Below the pieces are notes generated by a model that saw only the letters and a list, made by a program, of their open reading frames with translations, did not search any database and had not been told where the DNA came from. From assembly GCA_945872335.1 (NCBI GenBank), contig CAMBZS010000012.1, positions 1 to 33,681 of the forward strand: a stretch of 33,681 nucleotides of DNA. Reading direction: 5' to 3'. Of the stretch, positions 1 through 8,349 are shown piece after piece (the first letter of the stretch is position 1; each line of letters begins with the position of its first letter). Both the position numbers and the translations under genes were made by a program. Origin of the DNA: Bordetella parapertussis (GTDB taxonomy: Bacteria; Pseudomonadota; Gammaproteobacteria; Burkholderiales; Burkholderiaceae_E).

Positions 1-2
1 AG

Positions 3-206
3 ATGGTTGACGGCTATTCCAAGGTGATTGCGCTGATGGCGGTGGCGCTGTTTGCGAGCTGGATCTCGCGGCTCTTCTGCCCGCCGCTCTACATGACACT
101 CGCCCGACGCTACGCGCCGCCCCCGACGCCGCCCGAAGCGCTTCCCGCACCGCCCCCCCCAACGCCCGAAGCGCCCCGCACACCGGCCGACCCGCCCCGC
201 ACCTAG
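3..206 (+). CDS. C-terminal end of an unidentified membrane protein (probably cut by the window edge)
   Basis: An open frame of 67 residues runs from the left edge to a TAG at 204-206. It holds one hydrophobic stretch (about residues 6-24) followed by a basic patch (ARRY) and a tail made almost entirely of Pro, Ala, Thr and Glu. An ATG lies at position 3, but the frame probably continues upstream, so this is best read as the last transmembrane helix and cytoplasmic tail of a larger membrane protein. I do not recognise the family. It ends 30 bases before the CoA-transferase gene on the same strand and could share a transcript with it. The proline-rich tail looks disordered. Confidence 0.45.
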   Translation: MVDGYSKVIALMAVALFASWISRLFCPPLYMTLARRYAPPPTPPEALPAPPPPTPEAPRTPADPPRT

Positions 207-236
207 GCGTGCCCTCCCCGCGCCCGCTCTTTCATC

Positions 237-1418
237 ATGACCCCAGCCGAACTTCCCCTCGAAGGCATCACGGTCGTCTCGCTCGAACAGGCCATCGCCG
301 CGCCGTTCTGCACCCGCCAGCTCGCCGACCTCGGTGCCCGCGTCATCAAGATCGAACGGCCCGATGGCGGTGATTTCGCCCGCGGCTACGACAGCCGGGT
401 CAAGGGATTGAGTTCGCACTTCGTCTGGACCAACCGATCGAAGGAAAGTCTGACGCTTGACCTCAAGCAACCGGCCGGACTCGACGCGCTGAAGCGTCTC
501 ATCGGTCGCGCCGACGTCCTGGTGCAAAACCTCGCCCCGGGCGCCGCCGCAAGAATGGGGCTGGACCATCACACCCTCGCGCCAAGTTACCCGGCACTGA
601 TCGTCTGCGACATCTCGGGCTACGGGTCCGACGGCCCCTATCGCGACCGCAAAGCCTACGATCTGCTGGTGCAAAGCGAGTCGGGTTTTCTGTCGATCAC
701 CGGCAGCCCCGACGACATGGCCAAGGCGGGCTGTTCCATCGTGGACATCTCCGCAGGCATGTATGCCTACAGTGCGATTCTGGCTGCGCTCCTGAAACGC
801 GGGCGGACCGGTCGCGGCTGCCGCATCGACATTTCAATGCTCGAATCGATGGCCGAGTGGATGGGCTTCCCGCTCTACTACGGGTTTGACGGCGCACCGC
901 CCCCGCCGCGCGCCGGGGCCATGCATGCCTCGATCTGCCCCTATGGTCCGTTTGCCTGCGGCGATGGCCGTACGGTGATGCTGGGCATCCAGAACGAGCG
1001 CGAATGGCAATCGTTCTGCGAGCAGGTGCTTGGCCAGGCTGATCTTGCCACCGACCCCCGCTTTGACAGCAACTCCCGGCGACTGGCCGCACGCGACGAG
1101 GTCCACCGCCTGATCAACGCCCGGTTCTCGTCAATGACCGCCGAGCAGGTGATCGCGCTGCTCGACACCGCGCGGATTGCCTTCGGCGAAGTCAATACGA
1201 TCGCGGGCCTGTGGGCGCACCCACAGCTTGCCGCCCGCGGTCGCTGGCAATCGGTGCAGACCGAACACGGCCCGGTCCCTGCGCTGCTGCCGCCGGGGCA
1301 AACCGCCGCCCGCTTCGACCCCGTACCCCAGTTGGGGGCGCACAGCCGAGCGATCCTGGCCGAACTCGGCTATGACGGGGCAGAGGTCAGTGCGCTGAAA
1401 GCGGCGGGCGTGATCTGA
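237..1418 (+). CDS. CaiB/BaiF family (class III) CoA-transferase
   Basis: The 393-residue product has the usual length for class III CoA-transferases, which move CoA between carboxylic acids via an enzyme-bound aspartyl-CoA thioester. The N-terminal part carries the typical PLEGITVVSLEQ..AAPF..R.LADLGA.VIKIE pattern and later TLDLK and ISGYG.DGPY motifs. By alignment from memory to formyl-CoA transferase, the catalytic Asp is D170 in IVDISAGMYAY. The ATG at 237 is chosen because family homology starts within the first ten residues. The donor and acceptor acids cannot be read from the sequence; members act on carnitine, oxalate, succinate, mesaconate and others. It converges on ackA, 24 bases away, so a shared role is possible but unproven. 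Confidence 0.9.
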   Translation: MTPAELPLEGITVVSLEQAIAAPFCTRQLADLGARVIKIERPDGGDFARGYDSRVKGLSSHFVWTNRSKESLTLDLKQPAGLDALKRLIGRADVLVQNLAPGAAARMGLDHHTLAPSYPALIVCDISGYGSDGPYRDRKAYDLLVQSESGFLSITGSPDDMAKAGCSIVDISAGMYAYSAILAALLKRGRTGRGCRIDISMLESMAEWMGFPLYYGFDGAPPPPRAGAMHASICPYGPFACGDGRTVMLGIQNEREWQSFCEQVLGQADLATDPRFDSNSRRLAARDEVHRLINARFSSMTAEQVIALLDTARIAFGEVNTIAGLWAHPQLAARGRWQSVQTEHGPVPALLPPGQTAARFDPVPQLGAHSRAILAELGYDGAEVSALKAAGVI

Positions 1419-1442
1419 CCCCACGCAAGGCGACGCCCGTAT

Positions 1443-2681
1443 TCAACCCTGGCGTGCGAGATGTTCGAGGCAGGCACTCACGATCACCGACTCCTCATCG
1501 GTTGGCATCACGCGCACGGCCACGCGCGCTGAAGGATCGCTGACAAGCGCGGCGCCCGACTCGTTGAACGTACGATCAAGCCGTACTCCCATCCAGGCCA
1601 GCCGGTCGGCAATGCGGGCGCGGACCGGCGGACTGTTCTCGCCAATTCCGGCGGTAAAGACCAGCAGATCACAGCCCCCCAGCGCCGCCGCCGTGGCAGC
1701 GATTTCCTGCGCGGCACGCTCGCAGAAGACCTCGATCGCAAACGCTGCTCGTGGGTCCGTGCTCGCGAGCAGCGTGCGCACATCATGGCTGATGCCGGAG
1801 AGCCCCAGGAGGCCGCTCCGGTCATAGAGGGCGTGCGACAGCGTGTCGGCATCCATGCCAAGCGCCGTGATGGCATGCAGTGCCACCCCGATATCGACGC
1901 TGCCGGGCCGGGTTCCCATCACCAGGCCGTCAAGGGCCGTCATGCCCATCGAACTGCGAACCGAGCGGCGCTCGAGCATGCCGCAAACGCTTGCGCCGTT
2001 GCCGAGATGGGCCACGATCACCCTCCCGTCGGCGAGCGGTCCGGCCACCGCCGGGAGCTGGTCCGCAATGAACTGGTAGGACAGGCCGTGGAATCCGTAG
2101 CGTCGCACGCCACGCTCGCGCATCTCGATCGGGAGCGCGTAGGTGGTGTGAAGCGGCGACTGGCTCGCATGAAACGCGGTATCAAAACAGCCGATCTGGG
2201 GCAGATCGGGCTGCCGCGCCGCGAGCGCACGCACCCCAGCGAGGTTGTGCGGCTGATGCAGCGGCGCAAGCGGCACCTGCGCCTCAAGCGCGGCAATTGC
2301 TGCATTGTCGAGCAGCGCCGGCCGCTCGAAATGCCCACCGCCGTGAACGATCCGATGACCCGCCACCTTGAGGGTGCCTCGCAGGCCCGCCGAGCGTTCA
2401 AGCGCCTCCATCAGATGATCGATTGCGTCCTGATGGCTTTGCACCGAGGGCAGCAAGCTGGTGACAACCGGATCGTGCGCCACCCGCCATTCGAGGTGGG
2501 CAGCGCCGGGCCTGCCGCCCAGTCCGGCGACCTGGCCGCGAATTCGCGCAGTCGCTGCCTCCGATGCGCCTGCACCGGACGCAGCCAGCGCGACCGCCCG
2601 CAACCGATCGGCCGCGTAGACCGCGAACTTGACGCTCGATGATCCGCAGTTGAGGACCAGAATCGAGTCGTCAGTGCGCAT
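1443..2681 (-). CDS. ackA: Acetate/propionate kinase
   Basis: This 412-residue protein interconverts acetate (or propionate) plus ATP with the acyl phosphate plus ADP. The ASKHA-type kinase motifs are intact: LNCGSSSVKF near residue 10 (with the Asn/Ser residues for phosphate), HRIVHGGG, CFDTAFH with the catalytic Asp, YGFHGLS, HLGNGASVC, GTRPGSVDIG, GIGENS and the C-terminal PTDEE. It starts with ATG two bases after the TAG of the IclR-type gene, so the two are surely co-transcribed and probably translationally coupled. No phosphotransacetylase gene is in the window, although ackA is often next to pta. The IclR partner suggests substrate-responsive control rather than constitutive overflow metabolism. 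Confidence 0.92.
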   Translation of the reverse strand: MRTDDSILVLNCGSSSVKFAVYAADRLRAVALAASGAGASEAATARIRGQVAGLGGRPGAAHLEWRVAHDPVVTSLLPSVQSHQDAIDHLMEALERSAGLRGTLKVAGHRIVHGGGHFERPALLDNAAIAALEAQVPLAPLHQPHNLAGVRALAARQPDLPQIGCFDTAFHASQSPLHTTYALPIEMRERGVRRYGFHGLSYQFIADQLPAVAGPLADGRVIVAHLGNGASVCGMLERRSVRSSMGMTALDGLVMGTRPGSVDIGVALHAITALGMDADTLSHALYDRSGLLGLSGISHDVRTLLASTDPRAAFAIEVFCERAAQEIAATAAALGGCDLLVFTAGIGENSPPVRARIADRLAWMGVRLDRTFNESGAALVSDPSARVAVRVMPTDEESVIVSACLEHLARQG

Positions 2682-2683
2682 GT

Positions 2684-3472
2684 CTACCAGTCGACTGTCT
2701 GCGCCATTTCTTCGGCCGCCGCACGCATGGCAGGAATGAACTCCATCGCGTCGGCAAGACCCAGGCGCGAGGCTGGAAGATGCATGGCAAGGGCAGCCAC
2801 CACGCGACCATCCACATCGAGTACCGGTACGGCCAGGCAGCTGACCCCGGCCAGATATTCCTCGGAATCGGTGGCGTAACCCTGCTGCCGCACCCGATCG
2901 AGTTCCTCGGACAGCCTCGACGGATCAACCATGGTGCGCTGCGTGTGACGGACCAGCGGACTCTGGCGAATGAAGCGGTCACGCGCCCGGCGGTTCATGT
3001 AACCCAGAAACAGCTTGCCACTGGCCGAGGCATAGAGGGGCTCGATCGAACCCGCACCCAGACTCAGCTTGAGCGGCCAGCCGGTTTCGATGCGGTCGAG
3101 GTACATCACCGCATTGCCGTTCGGAATGGTGAGATTGCAGGTTTCCCCGACTGTCTCGACCAGTTCCTCAAGGATTGCATGGCGTGCCGCCCGACCGGGA
3201 GAGCTGAGCAGCACCTGACCGGCCAGCCGGTTCAGCCGCTCGCCACCCTGGTAGCGCTTGCTGCCGGGCTCTCGGCCCACCAACCCGGCGAATTCGAGCG
3301 TGCTCAGGATTCGGAAGACCGTTGGCTTGGGCAGATCGACCTGCTTGCACAGCTCCGCCAACTGGGGCGGCGTCTGGCTGCAGGCAATCGCCTCGATGAT
3401 CTTGAACGCACGCAGAACCGCAGACCCCGAAGGGACTGCATCATCTTCGATAGGCAAAACCTGACTGGACAT
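2684..3472 (-). CDS. IclR family transcriptional regulator
   Basis: With the ATG at 3472 the product is 262 residues, the usual IclR length. A winged helix-turn-helix covers roughly residues 15-80 (SAVLRAFKIIEAIA, then LPKPTVFRILSTLE as the recognition region). The C-terminal effector domain contains the typical SGKLFLGY, TDSEEYLAGVSCLAVPV and VVAALAMHLPASR patterns. The ATG at 3472 is preferred over an in-frame start at 3520 because a strong GGGAGGAG sits five bases upstream. It is the first gene of a two-gene unit with ackA. IclR proteins commonly repress their own operon until a small organic acid binds, so ackA is the natural target. The effector is unknown. Confidence 0.9.
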   Translation of the reverse strand: MSSQVLPIEDDAVPSGSAVLRAFKIIEAIACSQTPPQLAELCKQVDLPKPTVFRILSTLEFAGLVGREPGSKRYQGGERLNRLAGQVLLSSPGRAARHAILEELVETVGETCNLTIPNGNAVMYLDRIETGWPLKLSLGAGSIEPLYASASGKLFLGYMNRRARDRFIRQSPLVRHTQRTMVDPSRLSEELDRVRQQGYATDSEEYLAGVSCLAVPVLDVDGRVVAALAMHLPASRLGLADAMEFIPAMRAAAEEMAQTVDW

Positions 3473-3477
3473 GTTGA

Positions 3478-3485
3478 CTCCTCCC
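3478..3485 (-). promoter_or_regulatory. Ribosome binding site of the IclR-type gene
   Basis: On the minus strand this reads GGGAGGAG and lies five bases before the ATG at 3472. It is one of the clearest Shine-Dalgarno sequences in the window and is the reason for choosing that start over the upstream in-frame codon. Confidence 0.8.
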
Positions 3486-3554
3486 TGGTGAGCGCCATGA
3501 GCCGCTGCGCCAGGCACCATTCAGGCAGGGCCTGCTGGTGCTTCTTGGGGCGCT

Positions 3555-3568
3555 GAGGGGAATCCCTC
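3555..3568. promoter_or_regulatory. Inverted repeat downstream of the iclR-ackA promoter, possible operator
   Basis: GAGGG-GAAT-CCCTC forms a perfect five-base inverted repeat with a four-base centre. It lies just downstream of the predicted transcription start of the iclR-ackA unit, where an autorepressor could block RNA polymerase. Its short arms and high G+C mean it may be chance. Confidence 0.3.
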
Positions 3569-3582
3569 GGGGCTCGCCGTCA

Positions 3583-3611
3583 AATATAAGGGCAAACCCG
3601 TAGATTGTGAA
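3583..3611 (-). promoter_or_regulatory. Predicted sigma70-type promoter of the iclR-ackA unit
   Basis: On the minus strand TTCACA (3606-3611, five of six matches to TTGACA) and TATATT (3583-3588, five of six matches to TATAAT) are separated by exactly 17 bases. They sit in the only clearly AT-rich patch of the left region. The predicted start near 3576 gives a leader of about 100 bases before the IclR start codon. Confidence 0.65.
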
Positions 3612-3700
3612 ATGAAATTTAGGCCGCGAAAAACGGAACACCGGGGGCCTTGGCCGGATTTCCCCTCAAGGGGACAAACCGCCCCCCGCGCACGAGGCGG

Positions 3701-4408
3701 TCAGGCGATGCGTCGGCGCTGTGCCTGATGCAGCGTGTGCAGCGTGATGCTGCGCACCTCGGCCTTGCTCTGCTCGATGTGAGCGCGAAGCAGCATCTTC
3801 GCCTGATCGGCCTTGCGCTGCAGCACTGCCCGCAGAATCCGCGCGTGCTCCTGGTAGGTGGCATCGATGCGGTCGTCGCGGGTGAAGTCGAGCCTGCGCA
3901 CGATCCGTATCCGTCCGGTCACATCATCATGAACCCGGGCGATTTCGTCGTTGCCCGCCGCCTTCACAAGCGCCGAGTGAAAGCGCTCATCGAGCTCACC
4001 CACTGCGGGTCCGTCGCGAAGGCGCTCGCCTGAAGGCAGCAGCCAGGCCTGGCGAAGCGGCGCGAGCAGCTGCTCGGGCGCCTCGGCCTGGGAGAGCCGG
4101 GTCACTGCATCGAGTTCAAGCAGCACCCGCAGATCGTAGAGTTGATCGATCCGATCAAAGTCGATCGGGCGCACGAACCAGCCTGTTTTCGATTCGACCT
4201 CGACCAGCCCCTCATCACGCAGCCGGGTCAGCGCCTCGCGGATGGGCGTTCGGCTCACCCCCATCTGTTCGGCCAATGCCGCCTCGGAGAGGCGCTGGCC
4301 CGGGGTGAAGAGAAACTTATGCAGATCGGTCTTGAGCCGTTGATAGACCTGTTCCGAGAGCTTGTCGCGCGAGCGGGCAGCCGAGTCGGTGGAAGCGAGC
4401 TGAATCAT
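3701..4408 (-). CDS. GntR family transcriptional regulator, FCD subfamily
   Basis: The 235-residue product has an N-terminal winged helix-turn-helix (about residues 15-80, with LSEAALAEQMGVSRTPIREA as the recognition region). An all-helical FCD effector domain follows, with the acidic/histidine residues that usually hold a metal: Asp/Arg in the LYDLR segment, then DERFH, YQEHARI and RAHIEQS. The ATG at 4408 is chosen because it overlaps the upstream ATPase stop codon in an ATGA junction; an in-frame extension to 4516 lies inside that gene and lacks homology. It is the last gene of the allophanate hydrolase/ABC transporter operon and most likely regulates it, probably through the palindrome at 11888-11897. 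FCD regulators typically respond to small carboxylates; the ligand here is unknown. Confidence 0.9.
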   Translation of the reverse strand: MIQLASTDSAARSRDKLSEQVYQRLKTDLHKFLFTPGQRLSEAALAEQMGVSRTPIREALTRLRDEGLVEVESKTGWFVRPIDFDRIDQLYDLRVLLELDAVTRLSQAEAPEQLLAPLRQAWLLPSGERLRDGPAVGELDERFHSALVKAAGNDEIARVHDDVTGRIRIVRRLDFTRDDRIDATYQEHARILRAVLQRKADQAKMLLRAHIEQSKAEVRSITLHTLHQAQRRRIA

Positions 4409-5382
4409 TCCGACGAGGATACCCGATTCGCTGCGAGCAGGCAGGCGGCCGCGCGAACGCCGACGCTGACGAGCCTGGGCTTTTCGCGACCACAGCGGTC
4501 CTGCCCATCGGGGCAACGACCGTGAAAGCGACAGGCCGAGGCGGGAGGATCCACCGGACTGCGCGCTTCACCCTGCAGACGGATTCGCGGTCCCTGCCCG
4601 GGAATCGATGAGATCAGCGCGCGCGTGTAGGGGTGTAAGGGCGCGCGAAATACCTCGTCGGACGGCCCGACCTCGACGATTTCACCGAGATACATCACCG
4701 CCACCCGCTCAGTGAGCAGCCGCACCACATTCAGATCGTGCGACACGAAGATCATCGACAGGCCGAGCTCCCGGCGCAGGCGCTCAAGGAGTTGCAGCAC
4801 CACCGCCTGCACCGACACATCGAGCGCTGCAGTCGGCTCGTCCAGAATCAGCAGGTCGGGCCGCACCGCCAGCGCGCGGGCAATACCGACCCTGGCCTTC
4901 TGCCCGCCCGACAATTGATGGGGAAAGCGCGCAAGCAACTCCGCCGGCAACCCGACCTGTGTCGCGAGTTCGGCAACGCGCGCCCGCAGCGCTCCCCGTC
5001 CCAGCGACGCGAGGAGCTTGAGCGGCTCGGCGATTGCCTCCTCGGCAGTGAAGCGGGGGTTGAGGCTGTCGGTCGGGTCCTGGAACACCATCTGGATGCG
5101 GGCACGCTCGGGGCTGCGCGCAAAACGCGCCGCGGGCAGCGCGCCGATATCGGCGCCGTCAAACACGATGCGACCGTCGGTGGGATCGTGGAGGCGCGCA
5201 AGCAGACGTGCGAGCGTGGATTTGCCGCAGCCCGATTCCCCGACCAGTCCCACGCTCTCGCCGCGACGGATCTCGAGCGACACATCATCGACCGCATGAA
5301 GCATCGAGCCCCGGCCACCCGCCACCGGGAAATATTTTTTCAGCCGCTCAACACGCAGCAGCCGGTCAGGCAAGTCGCTCAT
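4405..5382 (-). CDS. Dipeptide/oligopeptide-type ABC transporter ATP-binding protein (DppF-like)
   Basis: This 325-residue cytoplasmic ATPase has Walker A GESGCGKST (about 48-56), a Q-loop at Q101 in VFQDPTDSLNPR, the signature LSGGQ (157-161), Walker B LLILDEP (177-183) and an H-loop in VSHDLNVV. The C-terminal oligopeptide-transporter extension follows, with the HPYTRALISSIP segment and several cysteines. It is the second of two non-identical ATPases of one importer. Its ATG directly follows the TGA of the partner ATPase, and its own TGA overlaps the GntR start, so expression is tightly coupled. The substrate cannot be inferred from the ATPase. Confidence 0.92.
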   Translation of the reverse strand: MSDLPDRLLRVERLKKYFPVAGGRGSMLHAVDDVSLEIRRGESVGLVGESGCGKSTLARLLARLHDPTDGRIVFDGADIGALPAARFARSPERARIQMVFQDPTDSLNPRFTAEEAIAEPLKLLASLGRGALRARVAELATQVGLPAELLARFPHQLSGGQKARVGIARALAVRPDLLILDEPTAALDVSVQAVVLQLLERLRRELGLSMIFVSHDLNVVRLLTERVAVMYLGEIVEVGPSDEVFRAPLHPYTRALISSIPGQGPRIRLQGEARSPVDPPASACRFHGRCPDGQDRCGREKPRLVSVGVRAAACLLAANRVSSSE

Positions 5383-6453
5383 TCAGCCCTCCCGCCCGGC
5401 AAGCACCGGATCAGAACCGGCAGCGTCCGCCGCATCCGGATACCAACATGCCACCCGATGCGATGCCTCGCGCGCCTGCGACTCACCCAGAAGCGGACGG
5501 ATCCGCCGGCACCGCTCGTCGGCCCGATCGCAACGTTCGGCAAACCGACAGGCGGGCAGGTCGGTTCGCCGCAGGTCGGGCAGATTGCCAGGCACCGGCG
5601 CGAGTGACGCAATCGAGCCCGCGGGCCCCGGGGTGGAACTGATCAGCCGGCGCGTGTAGGGGTGACGCGGGGCGGCGAACAGCGATCCGGTGACCGCATC
5701 CTCGACCGCCTGCCCTGCGTGCATCACCACGATGCGGTCACAATAATCGGCGGCAAGCGCGAGGTCGTGGGTGATGAAAAGGGTCGCCATCTGCCGTTCG
5801 CGCGCGAGTCCGGTGATGAGGTCCATGACCGCGGCCTGGGTCGTCACATCCAGCCCAGTGGTCGGTTCATCGGCAATCAGGAGCGCCGGGCGACAGGCCA
5901 GTGCCAGCGCGATCATCACCCGCTGGCACATGCCCCCCGAGAGTTCGAACGGATAAGCGTTCAGACGCCGCTCGGGGTCGGGAATCGCCACCTCGCGAAG
6001 TGCCTGAATCGCCCCCTCCCGCAGGCCGCGCGACAGGTCTGAACCGCGGGCAAGCGCGTGCCGGCGCAGCACGTCTTCAATCTGGCGCCCCACCCTTCGG
6101 ATCGGATTGAGCGCCGTGCGCGGACTCTGAAACACCATTGAGATCTCGCGGCCGCGAAGTTCGGCGAGCACCCGGGCATCGGCACGCAACAGGTCGATGC
6201 CGCCAAAGCTTGCTTCGCCCCCGGTGATCCGCGCGGCGCGATCGCTGATCCCAAGGAGGGCATAACTCAACACCGACTTCCCCGAGCCGCTCTCACCCAC
6301 CAGTCCGACGATTTCCCCTTTCCTGATCTGCAGGTTCACGCCTTCGAGCGCCTGCACCGCGCCGTCTCGGGTTCGGAATTCGAGGTTGAGGTCGCGGACC
6401 TCGAGAAGCGGCGGATTGGGTACGCTCCCGCGCGCCGGCGGCGGGGCGGTCAT
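5383..6453 (-). CDS. Dipeptide/oligopeptide-type ABC transporter ATP-binding protein (DppD-like)
   Basis: This 356-residue ATPase has Walker A GESGSGKS (53-60), Q-loop Q109 in MVFQSPRTALNP, signature LSGGM (171-175), Walker B LLIADEP (191-197) and H229 in ITHDLALAADY. The C-terminal oligopeptide-transporter domain contains the HPYTRRLISSTPG segment and cysteines in CRFAERC, DERC and VACW, the pattern that binds an iron-sulphur cluster in some DppD proteins. It pairs with the DppF-like protein downstream to power the two permeases. Its ATG overlaps the upstream permease stop in an ATGA junction. Confidence 0.92.
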   Translation of the reverse strand: MTAPPPARGSVPNPPLLEVRDLNLEFRTRDGAVQALEGVNLQIRKGEIVGLVGESGSGKSVLSYALLGISDRAARITGGEASFGGIDLLRADARVLAELRGREISMVFQSPRTALNPIRRVGRQIEDVLRRHALARGSDLSRGLREGAIQALREVAIPDPERRLNAYPFELSGGMCQRVMIALALACRPALLIADEPTTGLDVTTQAAVMDLITGLARERQMATLFITHDLALAADYCDRIVVMHAGQAVEDAVTGSLFAAPRHPYTRRLISSTPGPAGSIASLAPVPGNLPDLRRTDLPACRFAERCDRADERCRRIRPLLGESQAREASHRVACWYPDAADAAGSDPVLAGREG

Positions 6454-7304
6454 GTGCGCCTCCGGGGATCGAGCAGATCGCGCAGTGCATCACCCAGCAG
6501 ATTGAAGGTGAACACTGCAAGCATCAGTGCCGCACCGGGAAAGAGGCTCACCCACCACTCGCCCGACACGATGTACTGCGCACCTTCTGCAACCAGAATG
6601 CCCCACTCGGCCTCGGGCGGGCGCACGCCCAGTCCGATGAAGCTGAGTCCCGCTGCATTGAGAATCGCCCAGCCCATATTGAGGCTCACCTGAACCGCAG
6701 CCGCTGGCAGCGCGTTCGGCAAGAGGTGCACCACCAGGATGCGCAGGTCACGATTGCCGGATAGCCGCGCCGCTTCAATCCAGCCCGCACCCCGGCGGAC
6801 ATTGGCCTCGGCGCGCGCCACCCGGATATAGAACGGCAAATTGATCACTGCTGTGGCGAGCACAATATTGCCTACCGTGTTGCCAAGCGCCGCCACAATG
6901 CCCATTGCGAGCACAAAGAGCGGAAACGCCATGATGGTGTCCGAGAACCGCGTGACCAGACGATCCCACCAGCCGCCGAAATAGCCCGCTGCAAGACCCA
7001 GCGGCAAACCCATCACAAACGACGCCGCCACCGCAGCGAGCGCAATGCCCAGGTCGAGACGGGTGGCCACAATCACCCGGGACAGCATGTCGCGACCCAG
7101 CGCATCGGTGCCGAACCAGTGCTGCGCCGAGGGCGGCTGAAGCGCAGCCGCCGCGTTGCTCGCGAGCGGGTCATAGGGCACGATCGCGGGACCGGCAATG
7201 GCAAGCACCACGAGCAGCGCAAAGAGGAGCGCCGCAAGCAGCGTCACCGGATTCTCGGTGAGCACATGCCGCGCATGGGCCACCCCTGAGCGCGGCGCGC
7301 TCAT
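6450..7304 (-). CDS. ABC transporter permease, DppC-like
   Basis: The 284-residue inner-membrane protein has an N-terminal hydrophobic segment (about 18-42) followed by the periplasmic VPYDP and HWFGTDALGRDMLSRV motifs typical of DppC/OppC. Several transmembrane helices and the cytoplasmic coupling loop follow (WIEAARLSGN.RDLRI). The C-terminus has SFIGLGVRPPEAEWG and LFPGAALMLAVFTFNLLGD...LLDPR, also diagnostic of the family. It forms the channel with the DppB-like permease, whose stop codon it overlaps by four bases. Confidence 0.93.
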   Translation of the reverse strand: MSAPRSGVAHARHVLTENPVTLLAALLFALLVVLAIAGPAIVPYDPLASNAAAALQPPSAQHWFGTDALGRDMLSRVIVATRLDLGIALAAVAASFVMGLPLGLAAGYFGGWWDRLVTRFSDTIMAFPLFVLAMGIVAALGNTVGNIVLATAVINLPFYIRVARAEANVRRGAGWIEAARLSGNRDLRILVVHLLPNALPAAAVQVSLNMGWAILNAAGLSFIGLGVRPPEAEWGILVAEGAQYIVSGEWWVSLFPGAALMLAVFTFNLLGDALRDLLDPRRRT

Positions 7305-8314
7305 GCGTCGACGCTCACGCGCGGATCGACCACGAGATAGAGAAGATCGACCAGCAGATTGACGAACACGAACAACACGCCCATGGTGAGCACGAAGCCC
7401 TGCACCGGGGCGTAGTCGCTTGCCGTGAGCGCATCAATTGCGTAGCTGCCAATGCCGGGCCAGCCGAACACCTTTTCAACAATCACGCTGCCGCCCAGCA
7501 TGAAGCCGAACACCATGCCGAGCGTGGTGATCACAGGCAGGAGCGCGTTACGCAACGCGTAGGCAAACAGCACAGTGATGGGCGTGAGCCCGGAGGCGCG
7601 CGCGGTGCGGATGAAATCGGATCCGAGCACACCCAGCATCGACGCCCGGGTCATGCGCGCAATCGGCGCCAGCACGAAAATCGCCATGGTGGCCACGGGT
7701 AACGAAAGCTGCTTCATCGCCGCCCACCAAACCGCACCCTCGCGAGCAATCAGCGAATCGATCAGCAGAAAGCCGGTCACCGTGGGGGGTGCGGAAAACA
7801 TCGGGTCGAGGCGTCCCATCGGCGAAGGCGCCCAACCAAGCAGGTAGTAGAAGAAGTAGGCAAGGAGCAGCCCGGTGAAGAAGGTGGGCAGCGACACGCC
7901 AGCGGTCGTGATTACCCGGCAGACCTGATCAATCCAGCTGCCTTGTCTAACCGCGGCAAGCACGCCCAAAGGCACTGCGATCGCACAGGCCACCACGAGC
8001 GCGACCAGCACGATCTCGAGCGAAGCGGGCAACCTCTGCGCGATTTCCGTGAGCACCGGCTGCCCTGTCGTGAGTGACAGACCGAGCTCACCGCGCCCCA
8101 GATCGCCGAGGTAGCGCAGGAACTGCTCGGCCAGCGAACGGTCGAGCCCGAGTTGCCGCCGCACCTGCTCGATCGCCTCGGCGGTCGCCGCGCCCCCGGC
8201 AAAATAGGCTGCCGGATCCCCCGGCAGGGCGCGGGTGAGAATGAAGGTGATCACCACGACGCCGAACAGACTCGGCACCGCGGCGATCAGGCGCCTGGCA
8301 ATCAGCCGAAACAT
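7301..8314 (-). CDS. ABC transporter permease, DppB-like
   Basis: The 337-residue inner-membrane protein starts with the typical RRLIAAVPSLFGVVVITFIL helix and RALPGDPA loop of DppB/OppB. It contains about six transmembrane helices, the coupling loop (MTRASMLGVLGSDFIRTARA) and the C-terminal VEKVFGWPGIGSYAIDA and LLYLVVDPRV motifs. It lies 35 bases after the substrate-binding protein and overlaps the DppC-like permease. The order binding protein-DppB-DppC-DppD-DppF is the classic one, so the importer looks complete. Confidence 0.93.
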   Translation of the reverse strand: MFRLIARRLIAAVPSLFGVVVITFILTRALPGDPAAYFAGGAATAEAIEQVRRQLGLDRSLAEQFLRYLGDLGRGELGLSLTTGQPVLTEIAQRLPASLEIVLVALVVACAIAVPLGVLAAVRQGSWIDQVCRVITTAGVSLPTFFTGLLLAYFFYYLLGWAPSPMGRLDPMFSAPPTVTGFLLIDSLIAREGAVWWAAMKQLSLPVATMAIFVLAPIARMTRASMLGVLGSDFIRTARASGLTPITVLFAYALRNALLPVITTLGMVFGFMLGGSVIVEKVFGWPGIGSYAIDALTASDYAPVQGFVLTMGVLFVFVNLLVDLLYLVVDPRVSVDA

Positions 8315-8349
8315 GGCGTGCTGGGGGCTGTGAGCGTTCGGACCACCGC

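Noticed and set aside
1405-1439. Inverted repeat CGGGCGT/ACGCCCG between the convergent CoA-transferase and ackA
   Set aside because: A 21-base loop, an arm inside coding sequence and no T-run make it a poor terminator.
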